This document shows positions 37,342 through 46,498 of a DNA stretch of 64,000 nt, piece after piece. Positions within the stretch are counted from its first letter, which is position 1. Each line of letters begins with the position of its first letter. Source of the DNA: an uncultured Bacillaceae bacterium (lineage in GTDB: Bacteria; Bacillota; Bacilli; Bacillales; Bacillaceae_L). Where the stretch lies: assembly GCA_947497585.1 (NCBI GenBank), contig CANMHG010000001.1, positions 806,001-870,000 on the forward strand, given 5' to 3'. The notes below the pieces were generated by a model that made no database searches, was not told where the DNA came from, and worked only from the letters and a program-made list of their open reading frames with translations. A program made the translations under genes and the position numbers.

Positions 37342-38007
37342 TTAAATTGGTAATAGCTCAACAGTTTCTTTTGTTTCTAACTCTTCAACCATTTGAGTCC
37401 ATTGTTCTGGTTTATTAGATAAAACACTATAGTACGTTTTTAAAAAGTGTGCAATAAACGTTCCTTCTAAGGAAGTGATGTCTTCTTGGAATGGTAAGAA
37501 GCATAAGTCAAGACCTGATACAGCTTCACCATCATTTAACCAAGATGGGTGCACATACGTAAAGTTTAACTTTTGATAGCCTAGGTGTGATAATACTTCA
37601 CGTCGAACAAACGGGTTCATTGCAGATACCTCTCCAAAAGGTAGCGTTTCAACTTTGTATGGGTTGTAGATTTCTGCAAACATACCTAGAATTTCTTTAC
37701 CATTAGCAAGCTGTTTTAAATCCTCTGAACGCTTTGTAGCTAAAAACCTTCCAATTCCTAATCCTTCTTTTCCGATAATTGTAAAATCCGTCATTGCAAT
37801 ATTTGTATCAGGATAATAACGATACTCAGTCGCACCAACTACTTCACCTTCATGAACTGCAACGAAAATACGGATAGATGTATCCTGTACTGGACCTTCC
37901 CATAAATCAAAATCTAGCACTTCTTCCTTCGGGAAAATCTTTTGCATTAATTGGTGCATTTGTGCAAATAAAGGATCTTTAATATTCGTTAGTTGTACGT
38001 ATTCCAA
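37342..38007 (-). CDS. GNAT-like acetyltransferase
   Basis: 221 residues. The central part (IFVAVHEGEVVGATEYRYYP, then EGLGIGRFLATKRSEDL) has the strand-turn-helix of the GNAT acetyl-CoA site, with a diverged loop GLGIGR. Substrate unknown. TTG start eight bases after AGGAGG. Third gene of an operon with another GNAT and a nitrilase-family amidohydrolase, which suggests they work on one small amine or amide. Confidence 0.75.
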   Translation of the reverse strand: MEYVQLTNIKDPLFAQMHQLMQKIFPKEEVLDFDLWEGPVQDTSIRIFVAVHEGEVVGATEYRYYPDTNIAMTDFTIIGKEGLGIGRFLATKRSEDLKQLANGKEILGMFAEIYNPYKVETLPFGEVSAMNPFVRREVLSHLGYQKLNFTYVHPSWLNDGEAVSGLDLCFLPFQEDITSLEGTFIAHFLKTYYSVLSNKPEQWTQMVEELETKETVELLPI

Positions 38008-38019
38008 TGATTTTTCCTC

Positions 38020-38685
38020 CTACTTAAATGGATTTCTCCATTCCATTAATACCCCATAATTATGTGATTCTTCATCCTCAAGGTAATTTTCGACGAGAGC
38101 AACCGGCGTTCTACCACATCTTAATAGAAATGAAATAACAGGGTCCCTTAATGCTCCAGTCAAAACATTCTCTAAATATTCATCTGGGGTCAATTTGTCA
38201 GAATGCTTATGATAGCCAGGCATTCTTCCTCCCCCTAATAGTCGGTCAATGTTCTTATGAATAACAACATCATACATAGATTGCATTAATAGCTTGCCTA
38301 GATCAAGTTTACGATAGGCAGGTTTCACGCATATATCCACTACATATAATGTATTTCCTGTTGGGGTGTGGCTACCACGGATGTAGCCGTTATCGGTAAT
38401 TTCCTCCCAAGTGTGAAATGGATGATCCGGATCAAAGTTGACTAATAAACTTGTCATAGATCCTACAATTTCTCCATCAATTTCAACACACAATGCCCCT
38501 TCAGGAAACAGCGTAATATGGTTTGTTAATTGTTCCTCATTCCACCATAGCTCGGATGGAAATGGTGGTGGAAAACTTTCTTTTTGGATTTCTATTAATT
38601 GTTGAAAATCTTCCTTAACGTAGTTTCTAACAATTGCTTTTATTGGTGTGTCTTGTTGATAGAGATATAACTCTTTTCGATACAC
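38020..38685 (-). CDS. GNAT family N-acetyltransferase (YhcX N-terminal-like)
   Basis: About 221 residues. GNAT core visible in VVDICVKPAYRKLDLGKLLMQSMYDV. The segment GGGRMPGYHKHSD is shared with the acetyltransferase half of B. subtilis YhcX-type fusion proteins, in which a GNAT domain precedes a nitrilase domain; here the two halves are separate adjacent genes. GTG at 38685 fits the AGGGGTGG site, while the longer frame would overlap the nitrilase gene. Confidence 0.8.
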   Translation of the reverse strand: MYRKELYLYQQDTPIKAIVRNYVKEDFQQLIEIQKESFPPPFPSELWWNEEQLTNHITLFPEGALCVEIDGEIVGSMTSLLVNFDPDHPFHTWEEITDNGYIRGSHTPTGNTLYVVDICVKPAYRKLDLGKLLMQSMYDVVIHKNIDRLLGGGRMPGYHKHSDKLTPDEYLENVLTGALRDPVISFLLRCGRTPVALVENYLEDEESHNYGVLMEWRNPFK

Positions 38686-38695
38686 AAAACCACCC

Positions 38696-39583
38696 CTATC
38701 CAATCAATTCATTTTTAGTTTTTACAAGCTCCTCAAAGTCAGGATATAGGTCAACTCGTCGGTCACGCCATGTTGTAACAGACCCTTTTTCACGAACTTC
38801 ATAAAGAAGCTCCAAATCTAAGTCAGCTGTGACAATCATATCATTATTGATGTCTCCTTCAATCATGATTCCACGTTGAGGGAATGGCACATCATTTGGT
38901 GTGATTACTGCTGCCTGACCATAGTTTGCTCTCATAAAGTCGACTGTTGGTAAAGCCCCAACTGTACCAGTTGTCACTACATAGACTTGATTTTCAATCG
39001 TTCTAGCATGACATGAATAACGTACACGATGGAAACCATGTGAATCATCCGTACATGATGGACAGAAAATCACGTCAGCTCCCATCGCTTTTGCCATACG
39101 CACGATTTCAGGAAACTCAATATCATAACATGTGAGTACAGCCACAGTCCCTTTGCTTGTAGGGAAAACCTGTAAGCCCTCTCCAGGCGTGATGTTCCAT
39201 TCATCGACTTCAGTTGGTGTAATATGAAGCTTTGGTTGCTTGCCGATTCTTCCATCCGGGTAAAACATATGAGCGACATTATATAATTTCCCGTTTTCTT
39301 CGATAACATGTGTACCACCTATGATATGAGTGTTTGTTTCTTTAGCAAGAGAAGAAAACAGGTTATAGTATTGCTCCGTAAATTGTGGTAATTGATTAAT
39401 CGATGAAAATACATTTTCAGAATCAATCGACATTAACTGAGTCGTAATAAATTCAGGGAAAAGGATAAAATCTGAATTAAATTCAGCTGCCGTTTTAACA
39501 TAATGAGTTACTTGATTTTCAAATTCTTTAAAACTATTTATTGTATGCAGATGATATTGTACTGCAGAAACTCTTAATTTCAT
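38696..39583 (-). CDS. Nitrilase-superfamily carbon-nitrogen hydrolase
   Basis: 295 residues with the Glu-Lys-Cys triad: Glu in LFPEFITTQ, Lys in GKQPKLHITP, Cys in VLTCYDIEFPE. Such enzymes hydrolyse amides or carbamoyl compounds; substrate unknown. ATG at 39583 is 11 bases after GGGGGGT; the 24 codons upstream in the same frame have no support. First gene of a three-gene operon with two acetyltransferases. Confidence 0.9.
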   Translation of the reverse strand: MKLRVSAVQYHLHTINSFKEFENQVTHYVKTAAEFNSDFILFPEFITTQLMSIDSENVFSSINQLPQFTEQYYNLFSSLAKETNTHIIGGTHVIEENGKLYNVAHMFYPDGRIGKQPKLHITPTEVDEWNITPGEGLQVFPTSKGTVAVLTCYDIEFPEIVRMAKAMGADVIFCPSCTDDSHGFHRVRYSCHARTIENQVYVVTTGTVGALPTVDFMRANYGQAAVITPNDVPFPQRGIMIEGDINNDMIVTADLDLELLYEVREKGSVTTWRDRRVDLYPDFEELVKTKNELIG

Positions 39584-39636
39584 TTTAATAGACCCCCCAA
39601 GTGAAAAATTAGTTGAAGAGTAGTACATCACTTCAT

Positions 39637-39658
39637 AATTTGTATCGTAACACAAATT
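39637..39658. promoter_or_regulatory. Dyad upstream of the nitrilase operon
   Basis: AATTTGTA and CACAAATT face each other over 22 bp, about 55 bp upstream of the nitrilase start. Possible operator; no promoter pair could be placed with confidence. Confidence 0.35.
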
Positions 39659-39764
39659 TCTTTCGGTACATTATGTAAAACCTTCAAAAAATGATGTGTT
39701 TCAATCAAAATGTAGAGAGCTAATGCGAGTTTTTTGTTAAACTTCCAAATTTTATTTATTGGAA

Positions 39765-40169
39765 TTCACAATTACGGATTTTTTTACTCCGAATTCCACT
39801 TATTTCCTTTTGGTGCAATTACGGCTCTTTGGTTACTCCGAATACCAGGTTTTCCCTTTTAGCAGCACCATTACGCCTCTTTGGTTACTCCAAATACCAG
39901 AATTTCCCTTTCAGCAGCACCATTACGCCTCTTTGGTTACTCCGAATACCAGAATTTCCCTTTCAGTAGCACCATTACGCCTCTTTGGTTACTCCGAATA
40001 CCAGGTTTTCCCTTTCAGCAGCACCATTACGCCTCTTTGGTTACTCCGAATACCATAATTTCCCTTTCAGCAGCACCATTACGCCTCTTTGGTTACTCCA
40101 AATACCAAGTTTTCCCTTTCAGGGTTATCAACGCACCTCTTCGGATATTCTCAATACCACGCCTTTTCC
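39765..40169. repeat. 52-bp tandem repeat array, about seven to eight units
   Basis: Units start at 39818, 39870, 39922, 39974, 40026 and 40078 at exact 52-bp steps, with a degenerate unit before and after. Each holds ATTACGCCTCTTTGG, a near-dyad GGTTACTCCGAATACC and a tail CCCTTTCAGCAGCACC. It lies between divergent genes. Reading frames seen across it arise because 52 is not divisible by three, so every frame cycles through the same peptides; it is not a gene. Confidence 0.95.
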
Positions 40170-40258
40170 AAATAAATAAACCAACCCCCCACCTAGAAAC
40201 ATATTTATAACAGCTTGTACATAAGATTTACTAGAATATGAGCATGGGAGGAATCAGT

Positions 40259-40777
40259 GTGAAATCAACGCTGTTTTACATTATTTATACAATTGCATTA
40301 TTTTTTGTTCTATATACAATTTTCACTAATAACCAGGTTTCAGAATCAACCAATTCTTCCAAATCAATAAGTAATCGTACAGAACAACCTTCACCTGTTA
40401 AAAGTGAGCAAAACAATCTCTCTGAATTTAAGCGTGACGTACAAATGGCAGGACAAGTTATGAAGGAATTAGATTACTTACTTGAAGAAATGGCAAAAGG
40501 CGATGATCTAGAAAGCGCAATCGATGCAATGAGTATTGCCTATGAGGAAGCGTTAATCGTTGTTGAAAAGATAAGTAACTCTTCCTTTAGCGAACCTAAA
40601 TTACTAGATATACAAAAAGAGATTACGATTGTATTAACAGAGTATACAGAAGGATTAGGTCTACTACTTGAAGGATTTGAGCATGGTGACGGAGAACAAA
40701 TGCAAGCCGGCTATCAAGAAACAGTTAAATCAAAGGAAAAATTTTTAAAACTAGAAACTTCTATAAAAGACCTTTAG
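40259..40777 (+). CDS. Membrane-anchored helical protein of unknown function
   Basis: 172 residues from GTG 40259, which has GGGAGG seven bases before it. One N-terminal transmembrane helix (about 5-24), a polar Ser/Gln-rich linker, then a helical domain outside the membrane. No family recognised. It is 40 bp ahead of a K+ channel gene on the same strand and may be an accessory subunit or regulator of that channel; that is inference from position. Confidence 0.7.
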   Translation: MKSTLFYIIYTIALFFVLYTIFTNNQVSESTNSSKSISNRTEQPSPVKSEQNNLSEFKRDVQMAGQVMKELDYLLEEMAKGDDLESAIDAMSIAYEEALIVVEKISNSSFSEPKLLDIQKEITIVLTEYTEGLGLLLEGFEHGDGEQMQAGYQETVKSKEKFLKLETSIKDL

Positions 40778-40817
40778 AATAGATGTATAGGTTTTTTACG
40801 GAAGGAGCGAGTCATTT

Positions 40818-41837
40818 TTGATCTTTTTTAAACGATTATGGATAAGTGCCATCAAAATGAGTAGTTGGACCTTGTTCTTTGCCATGTTTTCTTTAATTTT
40901 ATTCAGTAGCTTTTTCATGTACTATCTTGAACCCTCTGTATTCACTAGCCCTTTTGAGGGATTATGGTGGACCATGACAACAGTCGTTACTGTAGGCTAT
41001 GGTGATATTTCTCCAGCAACAGTTGGTGGGAAAGTATTTGCCATGTTTCTTTACGTAATTGGAATCGGCTTAATGACAGTTGTGATTGGTAAAATTATTG
41101 AGGCTCTAAGCTACAGAAAAAGATTAAAGGAGGAAGGCAAGTTGCAAATTACAGAAAAGGACCATATAATTCTAGTCAACTGGTCAAAACGAGCGGAAAT
41201 TGCTCTCCAAGAATTACTACAAACATTTAATAATATACATATCGTCATTATTGATGAAAATTTAGCTAAAAATCCTTACTTGCATGAGCGAGTTGACTTT
41301 GTCAGTGGCGACCCTACTGCAGAAGATACAATGTTAAAGGCAAATCTATTAGAAGCTAAATCGATTATGGTGTTCGCTCAGGATGGTACAAAAAGACCTT
41401 CGGAAGCAGATGGTGTAACACTGTTGGTTGCTTCTGTTCTTGAGGAAGTAGGAAGAAAACACAACAAGAATATCTATACCATTTGTGAGGTGTTAGATTC
41501 AAAACATATCATTGCGTTTAAACATGCAAATGTGGAGGAATTCATCACACCGAATGACACAGCTGCCCGATTAGCAGCTCGTTCTATGCTATTTAATGGA
41601 TCAAGTGAAGTCATTCGTCAACTCACTTCTCATGAAGGCTATGACTTATACCATATTTCGAAAAACAAAAGCTGGTCAACATACAGGGATGCCACACTGG
41701 ACTTATCCTCCAAAGGTGCCATACTTGTGTCTAATCATAATGATTTTTCAATATTATCTAACCTAGACACACCTATTCCACAAAATGCGAAGCTATTTAT
41801 TATCTGTAATGAACAAACATACAGCCTTATTAAATAA
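40818..41837 (+). CDS. Potassium channel with cytoplasmic RCK/TrkA-N domain (YugO-like)
   Basis: 339 residues: two transmembrane helices flanking a pore loop with the selectivity filter TVGYGD (residues 58-63), then a TrkA-N (RCK) domain from about residue 110 (HIILVNWSKRAEIAL, VSGDPTAEDTMLKAN) and a TrkA-C-like end. Like B. subtilis YugO, the channel used in biofilm electrical signalling; equivalence of role is inference. TTG start ten bases after AAGGAG. Second gene of a two-gene unit closed by a terminator. Confidence 0.92.
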   Translation: MIFFKRLWISAIKMSSWTLFFAMFSLILFSSFFMYYLEPSVFTSPFEGLWWTMTTVVTVGYGDISPATVGGKVFAMFLYVIGIGLMTVVIGKIIEALSYRKRLKEEGKLQITEKDHIILVNWSKRAEIALQELLQTFNNIHIVIIDENLAKNPYLHERVDFVSGDPTAEDTMLKANLLEAKSIMVFAQDGTKRPSEADGVTLLVASVLEEVGRKHNKNIYTICEVLDSKHIIAFKHANVEEFITPNDTAARLAARSMLFNGSSEVIRQLTSHEGYDLYHISKNKSWSTYRDATLDLSSKGAILVSNHNDFSILSNLDTPIPQNAKLFIICNEQTYSLIK

Positions 41838-41840
41838 ACA

Positions 41841-41874
41841 AAAGCCATAACGGATTGGGATCCATTATGGCTTT
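41841..41874. terminator. Bidirectional terminator
   Basis: Arms AAAGCCATAA and TTATGGCTTT with an inner GGAT/ATCC pair, between the convergent channel and histidine kinase genes. Confidence 0.8.
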
Positions 41875-41885
41875 ACTATTTTACA

Positions 41886-43778
41886 TTAATAGCTATTTTC
41901 AACCAGCGGTAAAACGATTTCTATTTTAGTACCAACATTTACTTCACTAATAACATTTATTTCCCCGCCATGATCTTCAATAATACTTTTACACACCATA
42001 AATCCTAACCCTGTCCCTTTTTCTTTAGTCGTATAAAAAGGTTCTCCAAGTCTAGATAAAACATTATCAGGAATACCATACCCCTGATCTATAAAACGGA
42101 CAAGTAATTTCTTATTTTCAAGAATTACTTGCAACTGGATACTCAAATGTCCTCCATTTGGCATAGCCTCTATTGCATTTTTTATAACATTGATAAACAC
42201 CTGTTTTAATTTATTCTCTTCACAAATTATTGGATAGTCAGCAATCTCATATTCTTTCTTTATTACAATACTATTCATATTTGCTTGCGCACTTAGTAAG
42301 GCTATGGATTGTTCAAGAGCTTCACTAATATTCTTTTTCTCTAATTTAGGAGTTTGAGGTTTGGCCAATAGAAGTAGCTCTTTTATGATAAGTTCAATTC
42401 GATTCATTTCAGAATCTATTACTTTATAATAGGCCTTATCAAAGAATCCCTCCTCCATAATTTGAAGAAATCCTTTTATAGCAGTAATAGGATTTCGAAT
42501 TTCGTGTGCAATACTAGCAGCTAATTCACCAGCTACAGAAAGTTTTTCTGAATCAACTAATAACTTTTCTGCTTTTTTCTTTTCCGTAATATCTTTTAGA
42601 ATGACAACAAACCATGTGTCTTTATTAAATTCATTCCTGATAGAAAAAGTAGTTAATAATACATCAACACATGAACCGTCTTTTCTTAATCGATAGGTTT
42701 CAATCCCTTTAATTCCATTACTCGCCCTTATAACTTCAGTATAATTCATTACTTCTGTCATTTTTTCACTAGGAATGATTGGCATTTCATGTATTGGTAT
42801 TCCTAATAATTCAATTTCCTTCCATCCAAATATTCGCTCGAATGCGCCATTTGTTCTAATAAGCTTTTCTTCATTATTAAAAATGAGAATGGGGTCTAAA
42901 TTATGGTTTATAAAAGACTCTAATTGAACCCTGATGGCATGTTGTTCCGTAATATCTCTAACTAAACCAGCCAATGCATAAATCTCATTCGTCTTTTTAT
43001 CACGTAGTGGGGACATTGTTATGCCAACTGTTATAAACTCTCCATCTTTTCTTTGCTTGATAGTTTCAAAGCCCTTAATATTATTTCCTTTTAAAGTTTC
43101 ACTTAATAAAAATTCTGCATCCTTCATTGTGAAATCAGGTGTAACAGGAAGACGTTTTCCTCTCACCTCTGCTTCTGTATATCCAAATATGACCTCAAAA
43201 GCTTTATTTGCTTGCATTACTCTTCCATCAAGATCAAATATTGCGATTCCTTCCGAACTATGGTTATAAAAGGATTCTAATCTACCTAATGATTCTTCCG
43301 CTTTTTTCCGATAGGTCATATCCCTACAAACTGAAAGAATATATTTTTCACCTTGTACATTAAAGATATGGGTAGTTATTTCAACAGGTATATGACTTCC
43401 ATCCTTATGAATATGTATCGTTTCAAATGTTGTCGTTTCATTAAAGCATATTGTAGTTAAAAGCTTGATTAATTCCTCATTTGAATGAAAGTCTATGTCA
43501 TTTGGTGACATTTTCAGCATTTCTTCTCGAGTATATCCCAATCTAGTATATGCAACTTCATTTACCTCAATAAAATCACCTGCAATACCAGTTTCATATT
43601 CTTTAAAATAGTACACAGCATCAGAAATACTATTAAATAGCAGTTTAAACTTACTATCATTAGAAAAGTTCTTACTCAATTCCTTATAATTATCTAATTC
43701 TCGTCTTAACTGTTCATTCTCTTTTTTTAATAATTCTACTTCAGATGCTGTACTTAGTAGTTGCTCATTTTTACCCAT
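41886..43778 (-). CDS. PAS-domain sensor histidine kinase
   Basis: 630 residues, no membrane segment: short coiled coil (about 5-35), three PAS domains (about 45-160, 165-280, 285-405), HisKA dimer domain with the phospho-accepting His in ASIAHEIRNP, and a HATPase domain with N box NVIKNAIEAMPNGG and G box GTGLGF. The architecture resembles the cytosolic kinases KinA/KinE that feed the sporulation phosphorelay, so a Spo0F-type partner is plausible; no response regulator is adjacent. ATG at 43778 is preceded by GGGAGAAG; five codons of longer frame were dropped. Confidence 0.93.
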   Translation of the reverse strand: MGKNEQLLSTASEVELLKKENEQLRRELDNYKELSKNFSNDSKFKLLFNSISDAVYYFKEYETGIAGDFIEVNEVAYTRLGYTREEMLKMSPNDIDFHSNEELIKLLTTICFNETTTFETIHIHKDGSHIPVEITTHIFNVQGEKYILSVCRDMTYRKKAEESLGRLESFYNHSSEGIAIFDLDGRVMQANKAFEVIFGYTEAEVRGKRLPVTPDFTMKDAEFLLSETLKGNNIKGFETIKQRKDGEFITVGITMSPLRDKKTNEIYALAGLVRDITEQHAIRVQLESFINHNLDPILIFNNEEKLIRTNGAFERIFGWKEIELLGIPIHEMPIIPSEKMTEVMNYTEVIRASNGIKGIETYRLRKDGSCVDVLLTTFSIRNEFNKDTWFVVILKDITEKKKAEKLLVDSEKLSVAGELAASIAHEIRNPITAIKGFLQIMEEGFFDKAYYKVIDSEMNRIELIIKELLLLAKPQTPKLEKKNISEALEQSIALLSAQANMNSIVIKKEYEIADYPIICEENKLKQVFINVIKNAIEAMPNGGHLSIQLQVILENKKLLVRFIDQGYGIPDNVLSRLGEPFYTTKEKGTGLGFMVCKSIIEDHGGEINVISEVNVGTKIEIVLPLVENSY

Positions 43779-43829
43779 GAATTCTTCTCCCACTTAATTA
43801 TGTATGTCTCTCAAAAACTCGCTCTATAT

Positions 43830-44261
43830 TTAAAAAGAAATCATCGCTCCTCTTTCATCAAAAACAGAAGATGGGTTCCAAGCAACTTCCCAAATGTTAT
43901 TTTCAGGGTCTGCAAAATACGATGTTCTTCCACCCCAAAAAGCATCACTCGGTTCTCTTAATATCTTTCCACCTGCAATTCTTATTTCTTCGATGGTTTC
44001 ATCAACTTCTCTAGGCTCATTTACATTAATAGCAAAAGTTACCCCCCTGAAGCTTACTGGATTGTGATTATATTCTAAGCCTGCATCTTTAGCTAATTCT
44101 TCAATTGGGAAGATGGATAGAATTACACCAGCTGTTTTAAAAGCTGCATAATTATCAGAGCTTATTTCAGTTTCCTCCCAGCCAAGGTTTTTATAAAAAG
44201 AACGAAGATTAGGTAAATTGAAAGCTCCAATTGTTATCAAACTAACCCTTTGCATAACCAT
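43830..44261 (-). CDS. VOC (glyoxalase/bleomycin-resistance fold) protein
   Basis: 143 residues. Typical start VSLITIGAFNLPNLRSFYKNLGW and end YFADPENNIWEVAWNPS of the VOC fold, with FAINVNEP and ETIEEIRIAGG between. Substrate unknown. ATG at 44261 follows GGAGG by nine bases; the earlier frame is unsupported and would reach the neighbouring gene. Confidence 0.85.
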   Translation of the reverse strand: MVMQRVSLITIGAFNLPNLRSFYKNLGWEETEISSDNYAAFKTAGVILSIFPIEELAKDAGLEYNHNPVSFRGVTFAINVNEPREVDETIEEIRIAGGKILREPSDAFWGGRTSYFADPENNIWEVAWNPSSVFDERGAMISF

Positions 44262-44354
44262 AGTGTTTTTCCTCCATTTTTGATAATAAAATAACATTTC
44301 GAAGATACAAGAAAAAGAGCCCCAAATAAATTGCCAATTGGAACTCCTCATCTA

Positions 44355-44759
44355 TTAATAAGTTAACGAAGCCGCTATAATTAGTCCAATTGATATTGAT
44401 AAAAAGAATAGAAACAATCCAACAGCCTGATTGTCGTCATCAATCGCCTTCGTAATATTAAAAGTTGGTGTTAATAATTCTGCTAAATAAAACAGAGCAA
44501 TTTGAATAACTATCGCTAAACTTCCCCAAATAAACATATCGTATAAATTGACTGAATTAGAAATGGCTGCATAAAGAACAATTGCTAAGCCTAGAATCCT
44601 TCCACCAAAGGCATAGACGGCTGCCTTATTTCCATTCTTTATTAACTGTATCTCTTTATTCTTAGTTGTAACTTCAAATAATACAATACCTACGATCAAA
44701 AGTACTACTGCTGTTCCTATGTATGTAAGTGTTGATAAAAATAACTCTAAAAATGTCAT
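44355..44759 (-). CDS. DUF350 membrane protein
   Basis: 134 residues with four predicted transmembrane helices; the second to third helix stretch (NKAAVYAFGGRILGLAIVL) is typical of DUF350/UPF0719 proteins (YjfL-like). Function unknown, but the family travels with ATP-grasp amide ligases of the glutathionylspermidine synthase type, as here. Third gene of the operon, just after the ligase. AGGGGTGG lies upstream of the ATG. Confidence 0.85.
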   Translation of the reverse strand: MTFLELFLSTLTYIGTAVVLLIVGIVLFEVTTKNKEIQLIKNGNKAAVYAFGGRILGLAIVLYAAISNSVNLYDMFIWGSLAIVIQIALFYLAELLTPTFNITKAIDDDNQAVGLFLFFLSISIGLIIAASLTY

Positions 44760-44782
44760 GTAATGGTTCCACCCCTTCATTC

Positions 44783-46036
44783 TCATTTCATACCTACGGG
44801 TAAAAAATAGGCATTATTATCTGTAATCTGATTACCCGCTCTAATCCCTATACCACTTGCTTTTCCATTCACCAAAAAACTACCAATCAGGAGTTTTCCT
44901 TCTTTTAAACCCTCAACTGTTTTAATAGAATGGCTCGGTAGGTCAACATATTGTTGAAACACCGGCAACGAGGACTGGTAGGTTTTATAAGTATCCTCTT
45001 CGATTTTCTGGCCGACACTGTTAAAAATCTCTACCGTGTCACCTTCTCGTCCAAAACTTGGTTTTTTAACATACTGTATTCCTTGCTTAATAAATGGATC
45101 ACTTTCCAAATAGGTCGGGAGAAAATAAGTACGAATCCACTCTCTTTCCTGCTCTGTGAAATATGGATGCTCTAACTCCATCATACCCCAAATGACTGCT
45201 TGAACAGCTTTTGATTGAAGTAGAAAAGCTGAGATTGGATTCACAATTGATAGTTTTTTTTCGGCAACAAGCTCTAATAGCTGAATACCTATTTTTTCAT
45301 TAGAAACAGGCTCCAAATCCTCAACTAGATGCTCCATTGGATACGTCTGTCTATAAAGAACGTCTATCTTTCTCCCACTTTCATCAAATAAGCCTTCATG
45401 TTGTACGATTTGAAGACTATGTAAAGGTTGGTAAGACACTGGCAGTCTTGATAAACCCATTAGATATAGAGTAGTTAGCCGATCTTCAGGGTGATCGTCA
45501 TGTGATGTAAACACCACGTAAGGATCATGGGTATGATTTGATCGTATATGAGATTCAATAATTGCTTTATCTATGGCATTACCCAATTGAGCTTCATAAC
45601 CATCGTTTGGATCTTCTAGCCCAAAGTGTTTTGCAACCTTACGATTCACTGAAAACACTTCTTTTTCAAATGTAGGTGTATCAGCATTTAACTCAAGTAC
45701 CTTTAGTCCCTTATTTGTTTTAACAAGATCCACCCTTGAGATTACCGTTTCAACGGGTAGGCTAATTTCCCTAATAAAGGGAATAGCCGCTTCTGGAATA
45801 TCAATTTCTCTTAAAGTATCATCGTCAGAACCTCTTAATAATTTCGCTGTTTTAAAAAATAGTTGACCAATCCGATTCGTTGCAAGTCGAATATTTGTAA
45901 TATCATCCTTAGAAAAACAGACAATGTCATAAAGGGCATATTCCGTATCATATAGGTCCGGCCAAAATGAAGTGATATCAGCATAAAATTCCTTACGGGC
46001 ACGAATGTGCTCTTCTCGGTTAAAATCAGATGACAT
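44783..46036 (-). CDS. Glutathionylspermidine synthase-like ATP-grasp ligase
   Basis: 417 residues resembling the synthetase half of E. coli Gss and the YgiC/YjfC proteins: N-terminal EFYADITSFWPDLYDTEYALYD-type region, LELNADTPTF, and a C-terminal ATP-grasp part with KPSFGREGDTV and SSLPVFQQYVDLP. This group forms amide bonds between a carboxylate (glutathione glycine in Gss) and an amine such as spermidine. Bacillus lacks glutathione, so the substrate must differ. The ATG overlaps the stop of the Gly-Gly-tailed gene upstream (TAATG). Confidence 0.9.
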   Translation of the reverse strand: MSSDFNREEHIRARKEFYADITSFWPDLYDTEYALYDIVCFSKDDITNIRLATNRIGQLFFKTAKLLRGSDDDTLREIDIPEAAIPFIREISLPVETVISRVDLVKTNKGLKVLELNADTPTFEKEVFSVNRKVAKHFGLEDPNDGYEAQLGNAIDKAIIESHIRSNHTHDPYVVFTSHDDHPEDRLTTLYLMGLSRLPVSYQPLHSLQIVQHEGLFDESGRKIDVLYRQTYPMEHLVEDLEPVSNEKIGIQLLELVAEKKLSIVNPISAFLLQSKAVQAVIWGMMELEHPYFTEQEREWIRTYFLPTYLESDPFIKQGIQYVKKPSFGREGDTVEIFNSVGQKIEEDTYKTYQSSLPVFQQYVDLPSHSIKTVEGLKEGKLLIGSFLVNGKASGIGIRAGNQITDNNAYFLPVGMK

Positions 46037-46365
46037 TAACCTCCAAATCCTCCCTTGGATCCTGAACCAAAGCCTGATTTCGCTCCTTTAAACGAGCTAC
46101 TCGACTTATAGTTTTTAAACCCAGAATCAGCTCTTAATGCACTCCTTGATGCAAAGAACATACCCGCAAAAAAGAAGTGGCCAAATCTTGGTGAATTTCT
46201 GTCATCACATTCCCAAACACCGTCTTCATCATCCCACTCCCAATCGTCACACTCAGGATCATTTGGAACAGGTGGTAAAGATTGTTGCTGCTGCCCACAT
46301 CCAACCATTGTCGTTATCATAGCAGCCGAAACAATACCCGATAACAATTTTTTTGTCTTACTCAT
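46036..46365 (-). CDS. Small lipoprotein with acidic-Trp core and Gly-Gly tail (DUF1190/YgiB-like context)
   Basis: 109 residues: lipoprotein signal with MVGC (Cys 23), Gln/Pro linker, acidic tryptophan-rich stretch (DWEWDDEDGVWECDD), hydrophobic Phe-rich patch, and a Ser/Gly tail ending GSKGGFGG. First gene of the operon with the ATP-grasp ligase and DUF350 protein, in the manner of E. coli ygiB-ygiC. The C-terminal glycines make it a possible substrate for the ligase; that is inference. AGGAGG precedes the ATG. Confidence 0.8.
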   Translation of the reverse strand: MSKTKKLLSGIVSAAMITTMVGCGQQQQSLPPVPNDPECDDWEWDDEDGVWECDDRNSPRFGHFFFAGMFFASRSALRADSGFKNYKSSSSFKGAKSGFGSGSKGGFGG

Positions 46366-46498
46366 TTTTCGGCTCCTCCTTTCATAGTTACACCTCTATA
46401 TAGTATAGTAGTGAATATAGTAACGTATATGATACATATTATACCATTTTGCCACAGGTCAGGTATGCCTTTTTTATTTATTCCTTATGGAGGTTAGT

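Noticed and set aside
39759..40210. Several overlapping plus-strand reading frames across the 39.8 kb array
   Set aside because: They repeat the same peptide in different frames because the 52-bp unit is not a multiple of three; there is no binding site and no non-repeat protein sequence.
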